This document shows positions 18,376 through 27,250 of a stretch of 64,000 nucleotides of DNA, in pieces. A program made the translations under genes and the position numbers. The notes under the pieces were generated by a model, which had not been told where the DNA came from, made no database searches, and saw only the letters and a list, made by a program, of their open reading frames with translations. The DNA is taken from assembly GCF_001905845.1 (NCBI RefSeq), contig NZ_LIVZ01000008.1:1-64000 (forward strand), in the 5' to 3' direction. This DNA is from Streptomyces sp. TSRI0107 (GTDB lineage Bacteria; Actinomycetota; Actinomycetes; Streptomycetales; Streptomycetaceae). Positions within the stretch are counted from its first letter, which is position 1. The number at the start of each line of letters is the position of its first letter.

Positions 18376-18958
18376 GCGCGATTCTCCGGAGCGCGCTCAG
18401 GAGCCGGTCGCCCAGGACGTCGCCGACGACGAGCCTTTCCCGTACGACGGCGTCGTCACCGGGCCGGTGGAGCGCTTCGACGTCCGCGGAGGCAGCCCTG
18501 CCGGCTGCCTCCGCGTAGTCGTCCAGCCGGTCGACGAAGTCGCCGTGCCCCAGCTCGCGCAGCGTGTCCAGCACACCGGCCGCGGCGGCGAACTCCGCGC
18601 TGTGCGGTGACACCCGCCAGCCCTGGCGCTCCGCCACCGCCAGCAGGTCGCCGACGCTCGCGGACGACGGCTCGTCCGCGGCGGCGGGCGGCGTCCCGTC
18701 CCGGCCCGCACGGGGGCGGCGCGCCGAGGCGGGGTCCTCGCCGTCGACCGCGGCGAGCGCGTCGCGCACCGCGGTCAGGGAGAGGCCCCCGACGTTCAGC
18801 AGCGCGCGGATCAGGAGCAGCCGGTGGACGTGCGTGCCGTCGTAGTGCGCCCGTGTGCGGCTGATGAGCCGTCCCGACGTCAGCAGGCCCTCACGCAGGT
18901 AGAACTTGATCGTCGGGATGGGAACCCCGGTGACGTGTGAGAGTTCCGCGATGAGCAT
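18296..18958 (-). CDS. MerR-family transcriptional regulator
   Basis: A 220-aa regulator with an N-terminal MerR helix-turn-helix (MLIAELSHVTGVPIPTIKFYLREGLL, residues 1-26), a wing and second helix to about 70, a Pro/Ala-rich linker (about 78-95) and an effector-binding C-terminus. The last 25 or so residues (SCSREPSGTRCSRACRE) look unlike the rest and run 80 bp into the convergent membrane-protein gene, so a small frameshift or a drifted C-terminus is possible. Its target is unknown; the AhpD-like gene just upstream on the same strand is a candidate. Confidence 0.82.
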   Translation of the reverse strand: MLIAELSHVTGVPIPTIKFYLREGLLTSGRLISRTRAHYDGTHVHRLLLIRALLNVGGLSLTAVRDALAAVDGEDPASARRPRAGRDGTPPAAADEPSSASVGDLLAVAERQGWRVSPHSAEFAAAAGVLDTLRELGHGDFVDRLDDYAEAAGRAASADVEALHRPGDDAVVRERLVVGDVLGDRLLSALRRIALSCSREPSGTRCSRACRECAPSSRRG

Positions 18959-18973
18959 GGGGCCTCCGTGCCG

Positions 18974-20068
18974 TCACTCGTGAGCGTGCGTTCCGGGGAC
19001 GGCCTCGGTCGGCTGCGGCGGGCGGGCGAGCAGGGTGCCCGCGCGGCGCGCGGCCGTGAAGGCCGACCAGGCGACCAGCGCCACGAGATCGCCGTCGCCC
19101 GCCCCGCTGCTCCGCACCGGCGCGACGACGGACTCGTCCACCCGGTACGAGGCGCAGGCCGTGAGCAGGGCGAGCCTGCCGACGGCACGGTCGCCCGGGG
19201 GCAGCGCCGCCAGCGCGGTGTCCAGCCAGCCGAGCCCGAGCCCCCTGTGGCCGCCGTCCCAGTCGGCCAGCTCCGCGTCGACGAGCGCGCGGACGGAGGA
19301 CGGGACGACCCGCTCGCCCGCGGCGGAGACGGCCGCCGCGGCGCGGGCGAACGCGCCGGCGACGGTGGGGGTGTCCCGGGCCCATTCGAGGTCGCCGGGG
19401 AGCGGAGCGGCCGGCAGCAGATCGAGGGAGCGGCCCGGTTCCCGGTGCGCCCGGGCGCTCTCGCCGAGGGCCCGGGCGAGCAGGCGGGAGGCGGTGCGCC
19501 GGGCGGGGGAGGGGATCCGGGCGGGAAGCGGCTCCGGGCCGAGGAACACGTTAACCACGCGGTTGAGGTAGTGGAAGGTCACGGCCACGCCCAGGGCCTC
19601 GGGCAGTTCCCGCGGGGCGGGCGGCCGAGCGGGCCGCCCGCCCCTTCCCCCCTGGGCCCAGAGGGCGAGCCCGCGCGACTCGCCCTCCGGATTCGCGGGA
19701 CCGGCGTCCTGCCCCGACGTGGCGGCGCCGGCCCCGGGCACCAGGCCGCTCAGCGTCGTCCCGTGCACATGGACGCAGTACGGGCACGAGTTGGCCTGTG
19801 ACACCGCGGTCGCGACGGCCTCCTTGTGGGCGCGCTCCAGCTCCCCGGTGGCGACGAGCGTCTCGCGGAGCACCGTCCACGCGGCGGCCAGCAGCGGCGG
19901 GGCGGGGGCGTGCAGCGCGACCGGCGGAGCGAGCATCCCGAAGTCCCGCTCGACCTCCTCGTAGACGGCCGCGACCAGGCCGGACGCGGCGGCGGGCGGC
20001 ACGCGCCGTACGTATCGCACGTGCGAGAGCGACCGTCGCGCGGCCGGACGGACGAGCGGGTTCGGCAT
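18974..20068 (-). CDS. AhpD/carboxymuconolactone decarboxylase-like protein
   Basis: A 364-aa protein. The N-terminal half carries the alkylhydroperoxidase motif SCPYCVHVH, with C95, C98 and H102 in the AhpD CxxC-H pattern and a Glu before it, so a thiol peroxidase activity is plausible. The second half (about 190-350) repeats a similar helical fold but has lost the cysteines. Classical AhpD is about 175 aa, so this looks like a tandem duplication with one degenerate domain. It is read away from the repeat element at 20144 and probably shares a transcript with the MerR gene. Confidence 0.75.
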   Translation of the reverse strand: MPNPLVRPAARRSLSHVRYVRRVPPAAASGLVAAVYEEVERDFGMLAPPVALHAPAPPLLAAAWTVLRETLVATGELERAHKEAVATAVSQANSCPYCVHVHGTTLSGLVPGAGAATSGQDAGPANPEGESRGLALWAQGGRGGRPARPPAPRELPEALGVAVTFHYLNRVVNVFLGPEPLPARIPSPARRTASRLLARALGESARAHREPGRSLDLLPAAPLPGDLEWARDTPTVAGAFARAAAAVSAAGERVVPSSVRALVDAELADWDGGHRGLGLGWLDTALAALPPGDRAVGRLALLTACASYRVDESVVAPVRSSGAGDGDLVALVAWSAFTAARRAGTLLARPPQPTEAVPGTHAHE

Positions 20069-20143
20069 CGTTCATCTCCCTTTCCCTTGGCCTTGCCCTT
20101 TGCCTTCGTGGACTCCCGGACGGCCTGGTCCGAACGCCAGGCT

Positions 20144-20309
20144 CTAGGGGGTGTCTCGCCGATCATGCCGGGCTCGCGGCGTCTGGCACCGCGCCTCGCC
20201 GCGTTGTCGTCACTCGCCGATGCGCCGCATCGACTCCCTCCTCCGCCTTGCGATGCACGGCACCAGACGCCGCTCCCTGATCCGGCCTGATCGACGAGGC
20301 ACCCCCTAG
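20144..20309. mobile_element. MITE-like element, copy A (166 bp, CTAG-bounded)
   Basis: The element has imperfect terminal inverted repeats. The left end reads ctagggggtgtctcgccgat; the complement of the right end reads ctagggggtgcctcgtcgat. CTAG is present at both outer edges (20144-20147 and 20306-20309). The internal core 20198-20251 matches copy B (59783-59836) at 51 of 54 bases. There is no transposase frame. The right-hand CTAG contains the TAG stop codon of the GMC oxidoreductase gene. The pattern suggests a non-autonomous transposon that targets CTAG, as IS5-group elements do; the family assignment is inference. Confidence 0.75.
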
Positions 20310-21961
20310 TCGCGCGCCAGGTACGGCAGTTGTGTCCGTACGCCGCGCCGGCCGGCGGTGTTCCCGTCGGGGGTGGGGGCGCCGTAGGTGACGTCGACGC
20401 CGCGTTCGCGGGCCGCCTGGACGATGCCCGGCATGGCGCGTTCGGCCAGGGCGGAGATGGTGAGCGCCGGGTTGACCGTGAGGGCGCCGGGCACCGCGGA
20501 GCCGTCCGTCACGAAGATGCCGGGGTGGCCGCGCAGCTCGTGCCGGTCGTCGAGGGCGGAGGTGTGGGGGTCGTCGCCGATGCGGACGGAGGCGAGCGGG
20601 TGGACCGTGTAGGCGCCCACCACGTCGTTGGTCCACGGCATCACACGGGACAGGCCGTCCCGCTCCAGGATGTCCTTCACGACGGCGTCCGACTCGGCCC
20701 AGCCGCGCAGGGTGTTGGCGGTCGGCCGGTACTGGATCGGCCCGCGGCCGAGCATCTGCTGCGAGATCCGGACCGCGTTCCCGGTGGGCGGCGGCGGACC
20801 GAAGACGCCCTCGTTGTCGTCCTCCACCATCGTGAAGATCGTCAGCCAGGAGCGCCAGCGCCGGACCAGCTCGGTCTTCTCCACGCCGAACCACGTGGGG
20901 CCCTGGGCGTCGGGCACCTGGGCGAGGATGGTGCCGAAGCCGGGCGGGAAGTACAGCTGCTCCAGGGAGAACCGGGAGTGCTCGGGCAGCCGCCCGTCGA
21001 GGTTGTCCCAGCTCGCCACGACCGGGCCCTTGCCGATCTGGTTGGCGAGGTAGGCGGTGCCGTCGCCGCGGTCGAGGCCGAGGAGGTCGCGGGCGCGGTC
21101 CTCGTCGACGACGGCGGTGTTGAGCCGTTCACCGTTGCCGGAGAAGTACCGGCCGACGGCGTGCGGCATGGCGCCGAGGTCGGCGGCGGAGCGCTGCAGG
21201 ATGACTGGGGTGGCGCCGGCGCCCGCGGCGAGCACGACGATCTTGGCGTCGATGGTGCCGCTGCCGTTGTGCACCCGGTAGTCGGTGTCGTCGACGACGT
21301 TGTAGTGCACCCGGTAGCCGCCGTCGTCGGTGCGGGTCAGTTTCTGCACCTCGTGCAGTGGCCGGATCTCGGCGCCGTGGGCCAGCGCGGCGGGCAGGTA
21401 GTTCAGCAGCAGCGACCGCTTCGCGTCGAACCGGCAACCGGCCATCATCCAGTTGCAGTTGGTGCACTTCGCGGTGTCGACGGCGGTGGGCACGGGGTTG
21501 GCGGTCCGCCCGGCGTGGTCGCAGGCCGCGGCGAACAGCCCGCCGGCGTAGGTGACGTCCTGCCAGCTCTGGGTGGTGACCGGCAGGGCGTCGCTGACCA
21601 CGTCGTACCAGGGGTCGAGCGTGTCGCGGTTGATCGAGGAGGGCCACATGCGGCGGCCGATGCTGCCGGTGCGGTCGAAGACGAAGCGCGGCGCGCGGGG
21701 CATCGCCGCGAAGTAGACGACACTGCCGCCGCCGACGCAGTTGCCGCCGAGCAGGCTCATGCCGTCGCCGACGACGAAGTCGAAGATGCGGGTGTAGGAG
21801 GACCCCAGCAGGAAGTCGTGCTCGAAGTCATTGGATTCCAGCCACGGCCCGCGTTCGAGAACGGTGACTTTCGCGCCGCCCGCCGCCAGGTGGTACGCGG
21901 CGATGGCACCGCCGAAGCCACTGCCCACGACGAGTACGTCGGTGCGTTCGGTGCCGTTCAT
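20306..21961 (-). CDS. GMC-family FAD oxidoreductase (cholesterol oxidase-like)
   Basis: A 551-aa flavoenzyme. The FAD-binding motif is VLVVGSGFGGAIAAYHLA (from about residue 10) with the acidic residue in VTVLERGPW. GMC signatures include GGNCVGGGSVVYFAAMP, IVVLAAGAGATPVIL, and the C-terminal HPLASVRIG with the catalytic His-Asn region VTDGSAVPGALTVNPALTI. It oxidises an alcohol or related group and passes electrons to oxygen or an acceptor. Its start overlaps the small upstream gene by 4 bp, so the two are coupled. GMC-like oxidoreductases accompany some enediyne clusters, so it may tailor the core. Its TAG stop lies in the edge of element A. Confidence 0.88.
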   Translation of the reverse strand: MNGTERTDVLVVGSGFGGAIAAYHLAAGGAKVTVLERGPWLESNDFEHDFLLGSSYTRIFDFVVGDGMSLLGGNCVGGGSVVYFAAMPRAPRFVFDRTGSIGRRMWPSSINRDTLDPWYDVVSDALPVTTQSWQDVTYAGGLFAAACDHAGRTANPVPTAVDTAKCTNCNWMMAGCRFDAKRSLLLNYLPAALAHGAEIRPLHEVQKLTRTDDGGYRVHYNVVDDTDYRVHNGSGTIDAKIVVLAAGAGATPVILQRSAADLGAMPHAVGRYFSGNGERLNTAVVDEDRARDLLGLDRGDGTAYLANQIGKGPVVASWDNLDGRLPEHSRFSLEQLYFPPGFGTILAQVPDAQGPTWFGVEKTELVRRWRSWLTIFTMVEDDNEGVFGPPPPTGNAVRISQQMLGRGPIQYRPTANTLRGWAESDAVVKDILERDGLSRVMPWTNDVVGAYTVHPLASVRIGDDPHTSALDDRHELRGHPGIFVTDGSAVPGALTVNPALTISALAERAMPGIVQAARERGVDVTYGAPTPDGNTAGRRGVRTQLPYLARD

Positions 21962-22527
21962 GCCAGGCTCCCGGAAGGAGTGGTGTCGGGGTGGAGGCGG
22001 GCGAGCGGACGCCCGTAGGAGAAGTCGGGGAAGCGCCACAGCCCGTCGGGGTCCGGGGCGGCGAAGCCCATGGCCGCCAGTCCCGGATGCCCGGCGGCCA
22101 TCGCCTCGGTGGTGTGCAGATGGGCGCCGGTGTCGAAGGCCATGTTGCTGAACAGGGCGAGGCTGACCCACAGATCGCGCTCGGGGTGGCCGGGCGCGGT
22201 CAGCGCGGTCACCAGGCCGGTGCGGTCGGCGAAGGACAGGGCCACGAACGGGGGCACCTCCGGGTCGAGGGAGATCGCGCGCTGGGCGGCGAGGGCCACG
22301 GCGTGGCCGTTGAGGGCGTGGGCGAGGTCCTCCAGGGACTCGGCCAGACCGGTCGCGGGGTTCTGCAGCAGTTCGAGGGCGCCCGCCGCGACGGCGCCGG
22401 GGCCGGAGGTGGCGCCGGCGACCGCACGGTCGTCCGGATTTCGCTTCTCTCCCGGGACTATGGTGTCGGCGAAGGCTTCCAGTGTGCTAATTGTGTCCTG
22501 TTTCGGGGCTGGTTGATCCAGTCGCAT
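21958..22527 (-). CDS. Small partner protein of the GMC oxidoreductase (gluconate dehydrogenase subunit 3-like)
   Basis: A 189-aa protein. The N-terminal region TISTLEAFADTIVPGEKRNPDD is typical of gluconate 2-dehydrogenase subunit 3-like and DUF5987-like proteins that pair with GMC flavoenzymes. No signal peptide is evident. The ATG at 22527 opens the operon, and the stop overlaps the GMC start. It probably folds or docks the flavoenzyme. The family label is by similarity of pattern and context, not by a search. Confidence 0.7.
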   Translation of the reverse strand: MRLDQPAPKQDTISTLEAFADTIVPGEKRNPDDRAVAGATSGPGAVAAGALELLQNPATGLAESLEDLAHALNGHAVALAAQRAISLDPEVPPFVALSFADRTGLVTALTAPGHPERDLWVSLALFSNMAFDTGAHLHTTEAMAAGHPGLAAMGFAAPDPDGLWRFPDFSYGRPLARLHPDTTPSGSLA

Positions 22528-22849
22528 CGCTGTACCTTTTCGGCCTGTGGGACGTCTAAGCATCCTGTTGGTTGAATTTGATTCCAGCGGGTGCTGCACT
22601 GCTGTCGATGGTCCACGGTCCGCGTGGTGGGGGGCATCTCTGTCATTGCTGTCGGCGAGGCACCGGGCAAAGGGGCGGTATATTCCCGCAGCATGTACCG
22701 GCCAAACATCAACGGCCTTCTTGTTCGGGCGCTGATCGGCCGCTAATAATGACATTCGGCGGAGCCGCTTCCGCTTCAGAGACGGTCGCTGCAAGCGCCA
22801 CCGGCCCAGGTTCTGTCCATCGGCATTTCGTCTCGGCTTCGGAGGACAA
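22528..22849. promoter_or_regulatory. 322-bp divergent promoter region, relatively AT-rich
   Basis: This gap separates the leftward GMC operon from the rightward AraC gene. It is clearly richer in A and T than its surroundings, as expected for promoters, and contains no convincing gene. A short inverted repeat, CCACG-5-CGTGG (22613-22627), and a GGAGG ribosome site for the AraC gene (22841-22845) can be seen. The AraC regulator may bind here. Confidence 0.5.
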
Positions 22850-23629
22850 ATGGCTAGTACAGGGTGCGCGGTAACGGGGATCGAAAGGGCGGTGGAGCGG
22901 TCGATCGAAGACATGAAGAGAAGGCTCTCGGAGCCGCTGAGCATTGATGACATGGCGCGTTTCGCCATGTATAGCAAGTTCCACTTCTCGCGGGAGTTCC
23001 AGCGGATCACCGGTATCTCTCCCCGGCGTTTTCTCTCCGCGTTAAGGATCCAGGAGGCCAAACGACTCCTGCTGACCACCAGCATGACCGTGACGGAGAT
23101 CAGTTCCACGGTCGGTTACAGCAGTGTCGGCACATTCAGCTCGCGCTTTGCGAGCAGTGTCGGTCTGCCGCCTTCTGCATACCGCAGATTGGGTGGGTTC
23201 GTGCGCAAGGTGAACGCCGCGGAAAGGGGCGGGGCCGGCGGGTCGGTATACGGCGCGGTGAGCGCCCCGGTTGGTGCCGACCCGGGGCTCATATACCTCG
23301 GCCTGTTTCCCACCAGAGTGCCGGAGGGAAAACCCGTCAGCTGTACCGTGCTGAGCAGGCCGGGCCCATTCGAGATACGGGACGTGCCGATGGGCGCGTG
23401 GTACTTGCTGGGGCACTCGGTGCCGGCCTCCGCGCATGAGGCGCTCACCGACGACCAGGCGGTCCACGTCGGTTCCGTCGGCCCCCTCGAGATACTCCCC
23501 CGAGTGGCACGTCATCGCATCGATTTCCGGCTGCGCGAGGTGAGCGTGCTGGACCCGCCGGTGCTGATGGCACTCCAGCGGGTACGGTCGGGCACCTTCA
23601 CGGCCAATCTGGTCAAGGCGGCCGGGTGA
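22850..23629 (+). CDS. AraC-family transcriptional regulator
   Basis: A 259-aa regulator with the DNA-binding domain at the N-terminus. The first helix-turn-helix is LSIDDMARFAMYSKFHFSRE (about residues 29-48) and the second ends TEISSTVGYSSVGTFSSRF (about 84-102). The C-terminal 150 residues are an effector domain of unknown ligand, somewhat like a SRPBCC or GyrI-type sensor. It faces the GMC operon across a shared promoter region and is likely a local regulator of the enediyne cluster. ATG at 22850 is preceded by GGAGG. Confidence 0.88.
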   Translation: MASTGCAVTGIERAVERSIEDMKRRLSEPLSIDDMARFAMYSKFHFSREFQRITGISPRRFLSALRIQEAKRLLLTTSMTVTEISSTVGYSSVGTFSSRFASSVGLPPSAYRRLGGFVRKVNAAERGGAGGSVYGAVSAPVGADPGLIYLGLFPTRVPEGKPVSCTVLSRPGPFEIRDVPMGAWYLLGHSVPASAHEALTDDQAVHVGSVGPLEILPRVARHRIDFRLREVSVLDPPVLMALQRVRSGTFTANLVKAAG

Positions 23630-23689
23630 CCGGCCGGGTGCGGTGGAGCGACTCCATCGCACCCGGCGCATGCCACGGCGTACCGTTCC

Positions 23690-25054
23690 TCACCGCACCG
23701 TACGGACCGTCACCCGAAGCCCGCCGCGCACCCCGAGCGACAGCATCGGCTCCGGGGCCACGCGAAGACCGGCCACCTTCTCCAGACGGAGCTCGCGGCA
23801 CAGCAGGGCCACCGTGAAGACCGCCTCCATCAGCCCCAGGCTGCTGCCGACACACACCCGCGGACCCGCGCCGAACGGGATGTGCGCGTAGCGCGGGCGG
23901 TCGCTCCGCTCCCCGGGCGTGAAACGCTCGGGCCGGAACTGCCCCGGCGCCTCCCAGAAGTCCGGATGCCGGTGCAGCGTGTAGGGGCAGATCAGGACAT
24001 CCGCGCCGGCCGGGACGTGATAGCCGCCGATCTCGTCGGCGGCCTGCGCCTGCCGGGGCAGGATCCACACCGGCGGATACAGCCGCATGGCCTCCTCGAC
24101 CACCATGGCCGTGTAAGTCAGCGCGCGCAGATCCTCGTGGCGCGGCAGCCGGTCGCCCAGCACCTCCACCGCCTCCTGGTGCAGCCTGTCCCGCACCTCC
24201 GGGTGACGGTCGATCAGGTAGCAGGTCCAGCCCAGGGTCGAGGCGGTCGTCTCGTGGCCGGCCAGCAGCAGGGTGATCAGCTCGTCCCGCAGCCGCCGGT
24301 CGCCGACCCGCGGGTCCGGCTCCGCGCGCACCGAGGCGATCAGCCGGGACAGCGCGTCGTCCCCCTGCCCGATCGCACCCCGCGCGATCCGCTCCGCCGC
24401 CAGCTGCTCGACCACCCGCTGCAGTCGTGCCCGGGCCCGCCGGAAACGCATCTGGTGCGGCAGCGGGATCCACATCGGCACCGCGCCCATGGTGACCATC
24501 TCGAACATGGCCTGTTCCTGGACCGCCTCGAAGGCATGGCCGAGGTCGGCGAACTCGTCCAGGCCCGTGTCGAGCAGCGTGCGGCCCAGCACGCCCAGCG
24601 TCAGCCCCGTCAGCTCCCGCGTCAGGTTCACCGGGCCGCGCCCCTCGTACCGGCGCAGCCGCTCGACCAGCGCCGCCGCCTCCTCGGCGACCGCCCCCGC
24701 CTGCTGGGCGATCCGCCGGTGCTGGAAGGCGGGCTGGATGACCTTGCGCTGCCGGCGCCACAGATCGCCCTCGCTGGTCAGCAGCCCGTCGCCGAGGGCA
24801 CGCCGGGACTGGGCCAGACCGATGCCCTTGTGGTAGTTGGCGGCGTTGTCCGCCAGCACGTGCTTGGCGTGGTCGGGATGGTTGAAGAAGTACAGCGTCT
24901 TCGGGCCGAGGGACAGCCGCACCGCGTCCCCGTACCCGGCGGCGGCCGTCATCATCGCCAGGCGGTCCCCGGCCAGTTGCCGCATCAGGGACGGCACGGC
25001 ACGCAGCGGCGGCGACGGGGGGACCCGCCGGTCCGCACGGGTCACGGCGGTCAC
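23690..25054 (-). CDS. Cytochrome P450 (enediyne cluster)
   Basis: A 454-aa P450 of the longer, CYP102/CYP4-like type. The I-helix motif is LLAGHETTAS, the K-helix EEAMRLYPP, and the heme loop FGAGPRVCVGSSLG with C401 as ligand. The start GTG at 25054 overlaps the stop of the upstream DUF1702 gene (GTGA), so they share a transcript and translation is coupled. Enediyne clusters commonly contain a P450 of this type beside the core genes. It probably oxidises the nascent polyene or core. Confidence 0.92.
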   Translation of the reverse strand: MTAVTRADRRVPPSPPLRAVPSLMRQLAGDRLAMMTAAAGYGDAVRLSLGPKTLYFFNHPDHAKHVLADNAANYHKGIGLAQSRRALGDGLLTSEGDLWRRQRKVIQPAFQHRRIAQQAGAVAEEAAALVERLRRYEGRGPVNLTRELTGLTLGVLGRTLLDTGLDEFADLGHAFEAVQEQAMFEMVTMGAVPMWIPLPHQMRFRRARARLQRVVEQLAAERIARGAIGQGDDALSRLIASVRAEPDPRVGDRRLRDELITLLLAGHETTASTLGWTCYLIDRHPEVRDRLHQEAVEVLGDRLPRHEDLRALTYTAMVVEEAMRLYPPVWILPRQAQAADEIGGYHVPAGADVLICPYTLHRHPDFWEAPGQFRPERFTPGERSDRPRYAHIPFGAGPRVCVGSSLGLMEAVFTVALLCRELRLEKVAGLRVAPEPMLSLGVRGGLRVTVRTVR

Positions 25055-26031
25055 CGGCGCTCCGTCCCGGCGGCGATCCGCTCGGCGATCGCCCGCCGCC
25101 ACAGTTCGTACGCCGGCAGGGACCCCGACCCGGCGGCCTCCCGCGGCCGGACCTCCTGGGTGATGCGGGCCGCCTCCTCCGGCTCCATGCCGCACAGCAC
25201 CCGGGTGGCCTCCGCCGTGTGCGGCACCAGCAGCCCGGCGCGCAGCCGCGCCTCCGCGGCGAACGCGCTGCCCTGCGCCAGCGCGCCCCGGTGCGGCCCC
25301 GCCTGCTCCCGCAGCAGCGCCAGCTCCTCCTTGTCGCACCCACCCGCGTACGTGGCGGCGAGGCCCGCCCCGCTGTAGAGATCGGCCCGGCGCTCCTGTG
25401 GGAAACCCTCGATGGTGGACGCGACGAGACCGGCGTCGGTGCCGCACACGAACCACAGGGCACGGCCGACGCCCTGGTCGATCGCCTGACCGGTGTAGGA
25501 CGGGAAGTCGTGCGCGGGCCACGGGAACCGCTCGTCCCGGTACTTGCGGTGCACGTACTTGTCGGTGCGGAAGTACGCCTGGTGGAAGCCGTACCCGTCC
25601 AGGACCAGCCAGCGCAGCAGCGGATCGAGCGAGTCGACGTCCGCCCACCGGAAACGCGGCAGCCGGGCCATCGCCCAGCCGATGCCGACGTACACCATGT
25701 AGACGTGCGCGCCGCCGCGGCCGGCCAGCAGCCGCTCGACGCCGTCCCGGCCGCCTCCCGGCAGGCCGTCGCGGACGGCGTACCCCATGCCCGCGCCCTC
25801 GTAGGCGAACCCGCGGAACCGCTCCGGAATCGCCTCCAGATGCTCCTCGGCCTCCGCCGTACCGCCGGCGGCCATGGCATGGCCGTAGCCCTCCAGGAAC
25901 CGGCTGCCGATCGTCTCCAGCAGCTTCTGCGCCTCGGGCGTCTTCCGGTGGAAGCCGCGGGTCTCCAGCAGGGTCTCGGTCACGCTCGGCGTCAGCAACC
26001 GGCGCCGCAGCCTGCCCATGGTGCTCGGCAT
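25051..26031 (-). CDS. unbL: UnbL-type DUF1702 protein, copy 1
   Basis: A 326-aa protein of the DUF1702 family, found almost only beside enediyne PKS genes. Family landmarks are RFRGFAYEGAGMGYAVRD, YVGIGWAMARLPRFRW, LVLDGYGFHQAYFRTDKYV, YTGQAIDQGVGRALWFVCG and LYSGAGLAATYAGGC. There is no signal peptide and no cofactor motif; biochemical function is unknown. A second, diverged copy lies immediately upstream in the same operon. It overlaps the P450 gene downstream. Confidence 0.9.
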   Translation of the reverse strand: MPSTMGRLRRRLLTPSVTETLLETRGFHRKTPEAQKLLETIGSRFLEGYGHAMAAGGTAEAEEHLEAIPERFRGFAYEGAGMGYAVRDGLPGGGRDGVERLLAGRGGAHVYMVYVGIGWAMARLPRFRWADVDSLDPLLRWLVLDGYGFHQAYFRTDKYVHRKYRDERFPWPAHDFPSYTGQAIDQGVGRALWFVCGTDAGLVASTIEGFPQERRADLYSGAGLAATYAGGCDKEELALLREQAGPHRGALAQGSAFAAEARLRAGLLVPHTAEATRVLCGMEPEEAARITQEVRPREAAGSGSLPAYELWRRAIAERIAAGTERR

Positions 26032-26077
26032 GGAACTCCCCTTCTTGTCGGCTGTCCCTGGGCGTTGCGCCGAGGTG

Positions 26078-27070
26078 CTATCGGCGGGCGGCCACTTCGG
26101 GACGGAAGTGAGCACGGATCGCGCGCCGCCAGTGCTCGTAGGCCGGGACCTGGCCCGGGCCACCCGCCGGCGGGGCGCTGTCGTCGGCGAGCGCCACGGC
26201 CGCCTCGACCGACAGGCCGGTCAGCGCCCGCGTCGCCACGGCCGTGTGCTCCGGCACGAACCCGGCGAGATCGCGGGCCCGGACCGCGAACACCGCTCCC
26301 TGCGCCAGCTCCGGCACATGCCGCCCGGCCAGCCGCCGCAGCTCGGCGAACGTGTCCGCGCCGCAGCCGCCGGCGAACGCGGAGGCCAGCCCCGCGCCGC
26401 TCCACAGGTCGGCCTGCCGGTGCTCGGCGAACGCGCGGATCGCGGCGTCGACGCGCTCGGGCCGGGCCCCGTGGATGAACCACAGGGCGCGGCCGATGCC
26501 CTGGTCCACGGCGCGCGGGAAGTAGTCGGGCGCGCCCTGCCACGGATGACTCGCCGGCACCCGCTGCTCGTCGACCCAGCGGCGGGTGTGGAAATAGGCC
26601 AGGTCGAAGCCGTAGCCGTCCACCGCGAGCCAGCTCATCACCGGGTGGAACGGCTGGTCGGTGAGATCGGGCAGCACCTTGCCCCACAGCACGCGCGGCA
26701 GCCGCGCCATGGCGAAGCCGATGCCGATGTAGGCGAGGAGGATGTGCGGGCGGCCGGGGCCGTCCAGCAGCCGGCGGGTGCGGTGGCCGCGGCGGCCCAT
26801 CACGTCCAGCACGGTGAGCGCCATGGTGGCGCCCTCGTAGCCGAAGCCGCGCTGCTCGGGATCCAGGAGTTCCAGACGGTGCGCGATGTCCTCGACGCCG
26901 CGTTCCTCCATGGCCCACTCGAAGCCGCACACGACGGCGCGCGGGACGTCCTGGAGGCGGGCGGCGGGACTGCCGGCGGGCAGCGGCGGGAAGCCGCGCC
27001 GGGCGAACGACACCTCGGCCAGTTCGGGGGCGAGCAGTACGCGCCGGAGCGATCTCAGAGTCCTCGCCAC
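26078..27070 (-). CDS. unbL: UnbL-type DUF1702 protein, copy 2
   Basis: A 330-aa paralogue of the downstream DUF1702 gene, with the same landmarks in the same order: RGFGYEGATMALTVLD, YIGIGFAMARLPRVLW, LAVDGYGFDLAYFHTRRWV, RAVDQGIGRALWFIHG and LWSGAGLASAFAGGC. It starts at GTG 27070 after GGAGGG and is 46 bp from copy 1. Identity between the copies is moderate, so the duplication is old or the two have distinct roles. Other enediyne clusters also carry two such proteins, so this may be a heteromer. Confidence 0.9.
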   Translation of the reverse strand: MARTLRSLRRVLLAPELAEVSFARRGFPPLPAGSPAARLQDVPRAVVCGFEWAMEERGVEDIAHRLELLDPEQRGFGYEGATMALTVLDVMGRRGHRTRRLLDGPGRPHILLAYIGIGFAMARLPRVLWGKVLPDLTDQPFHPVMSWLAVDGYGFDLAYFHTRRWVDEQRVPASHPWQGAPDYFPRAVDQGIGRALWFIHGARPERVDAAIRAFAEHRQADLWSGAGLASAFAGGCGADTFAELRRLAGRHVPELAQGAVFAVRARDLAGFVPEHTAVATRALTGLSVEAAVALADDSAPPAGGPGQVPAYEHWRRAIRAHFRPEVAARR

Positions 27071-27250
27071 ATTTCCCTCCACGAACGACTCGACTGCCAC
27101 ACCATCATCGGCACCCGGGCGACACCGGTGCTTCTTCACGGTTGCGCCTCCCGCCGGGCCGCGCCCCCACAGCACGGTCGGAGAAGTGGACGCGCCCCGC
27201 CTCGTCTGAGACTGGGCCCCGCGACAAGCCGCCCGGAGAGAGGACGAGGC

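Noticed and set aside
20163..20894. Open frames that cross element A considered as genes of the element
   Set aside because: They extend into the GMC gene in another frame, lack any transposase motif and have shadow-like composition.
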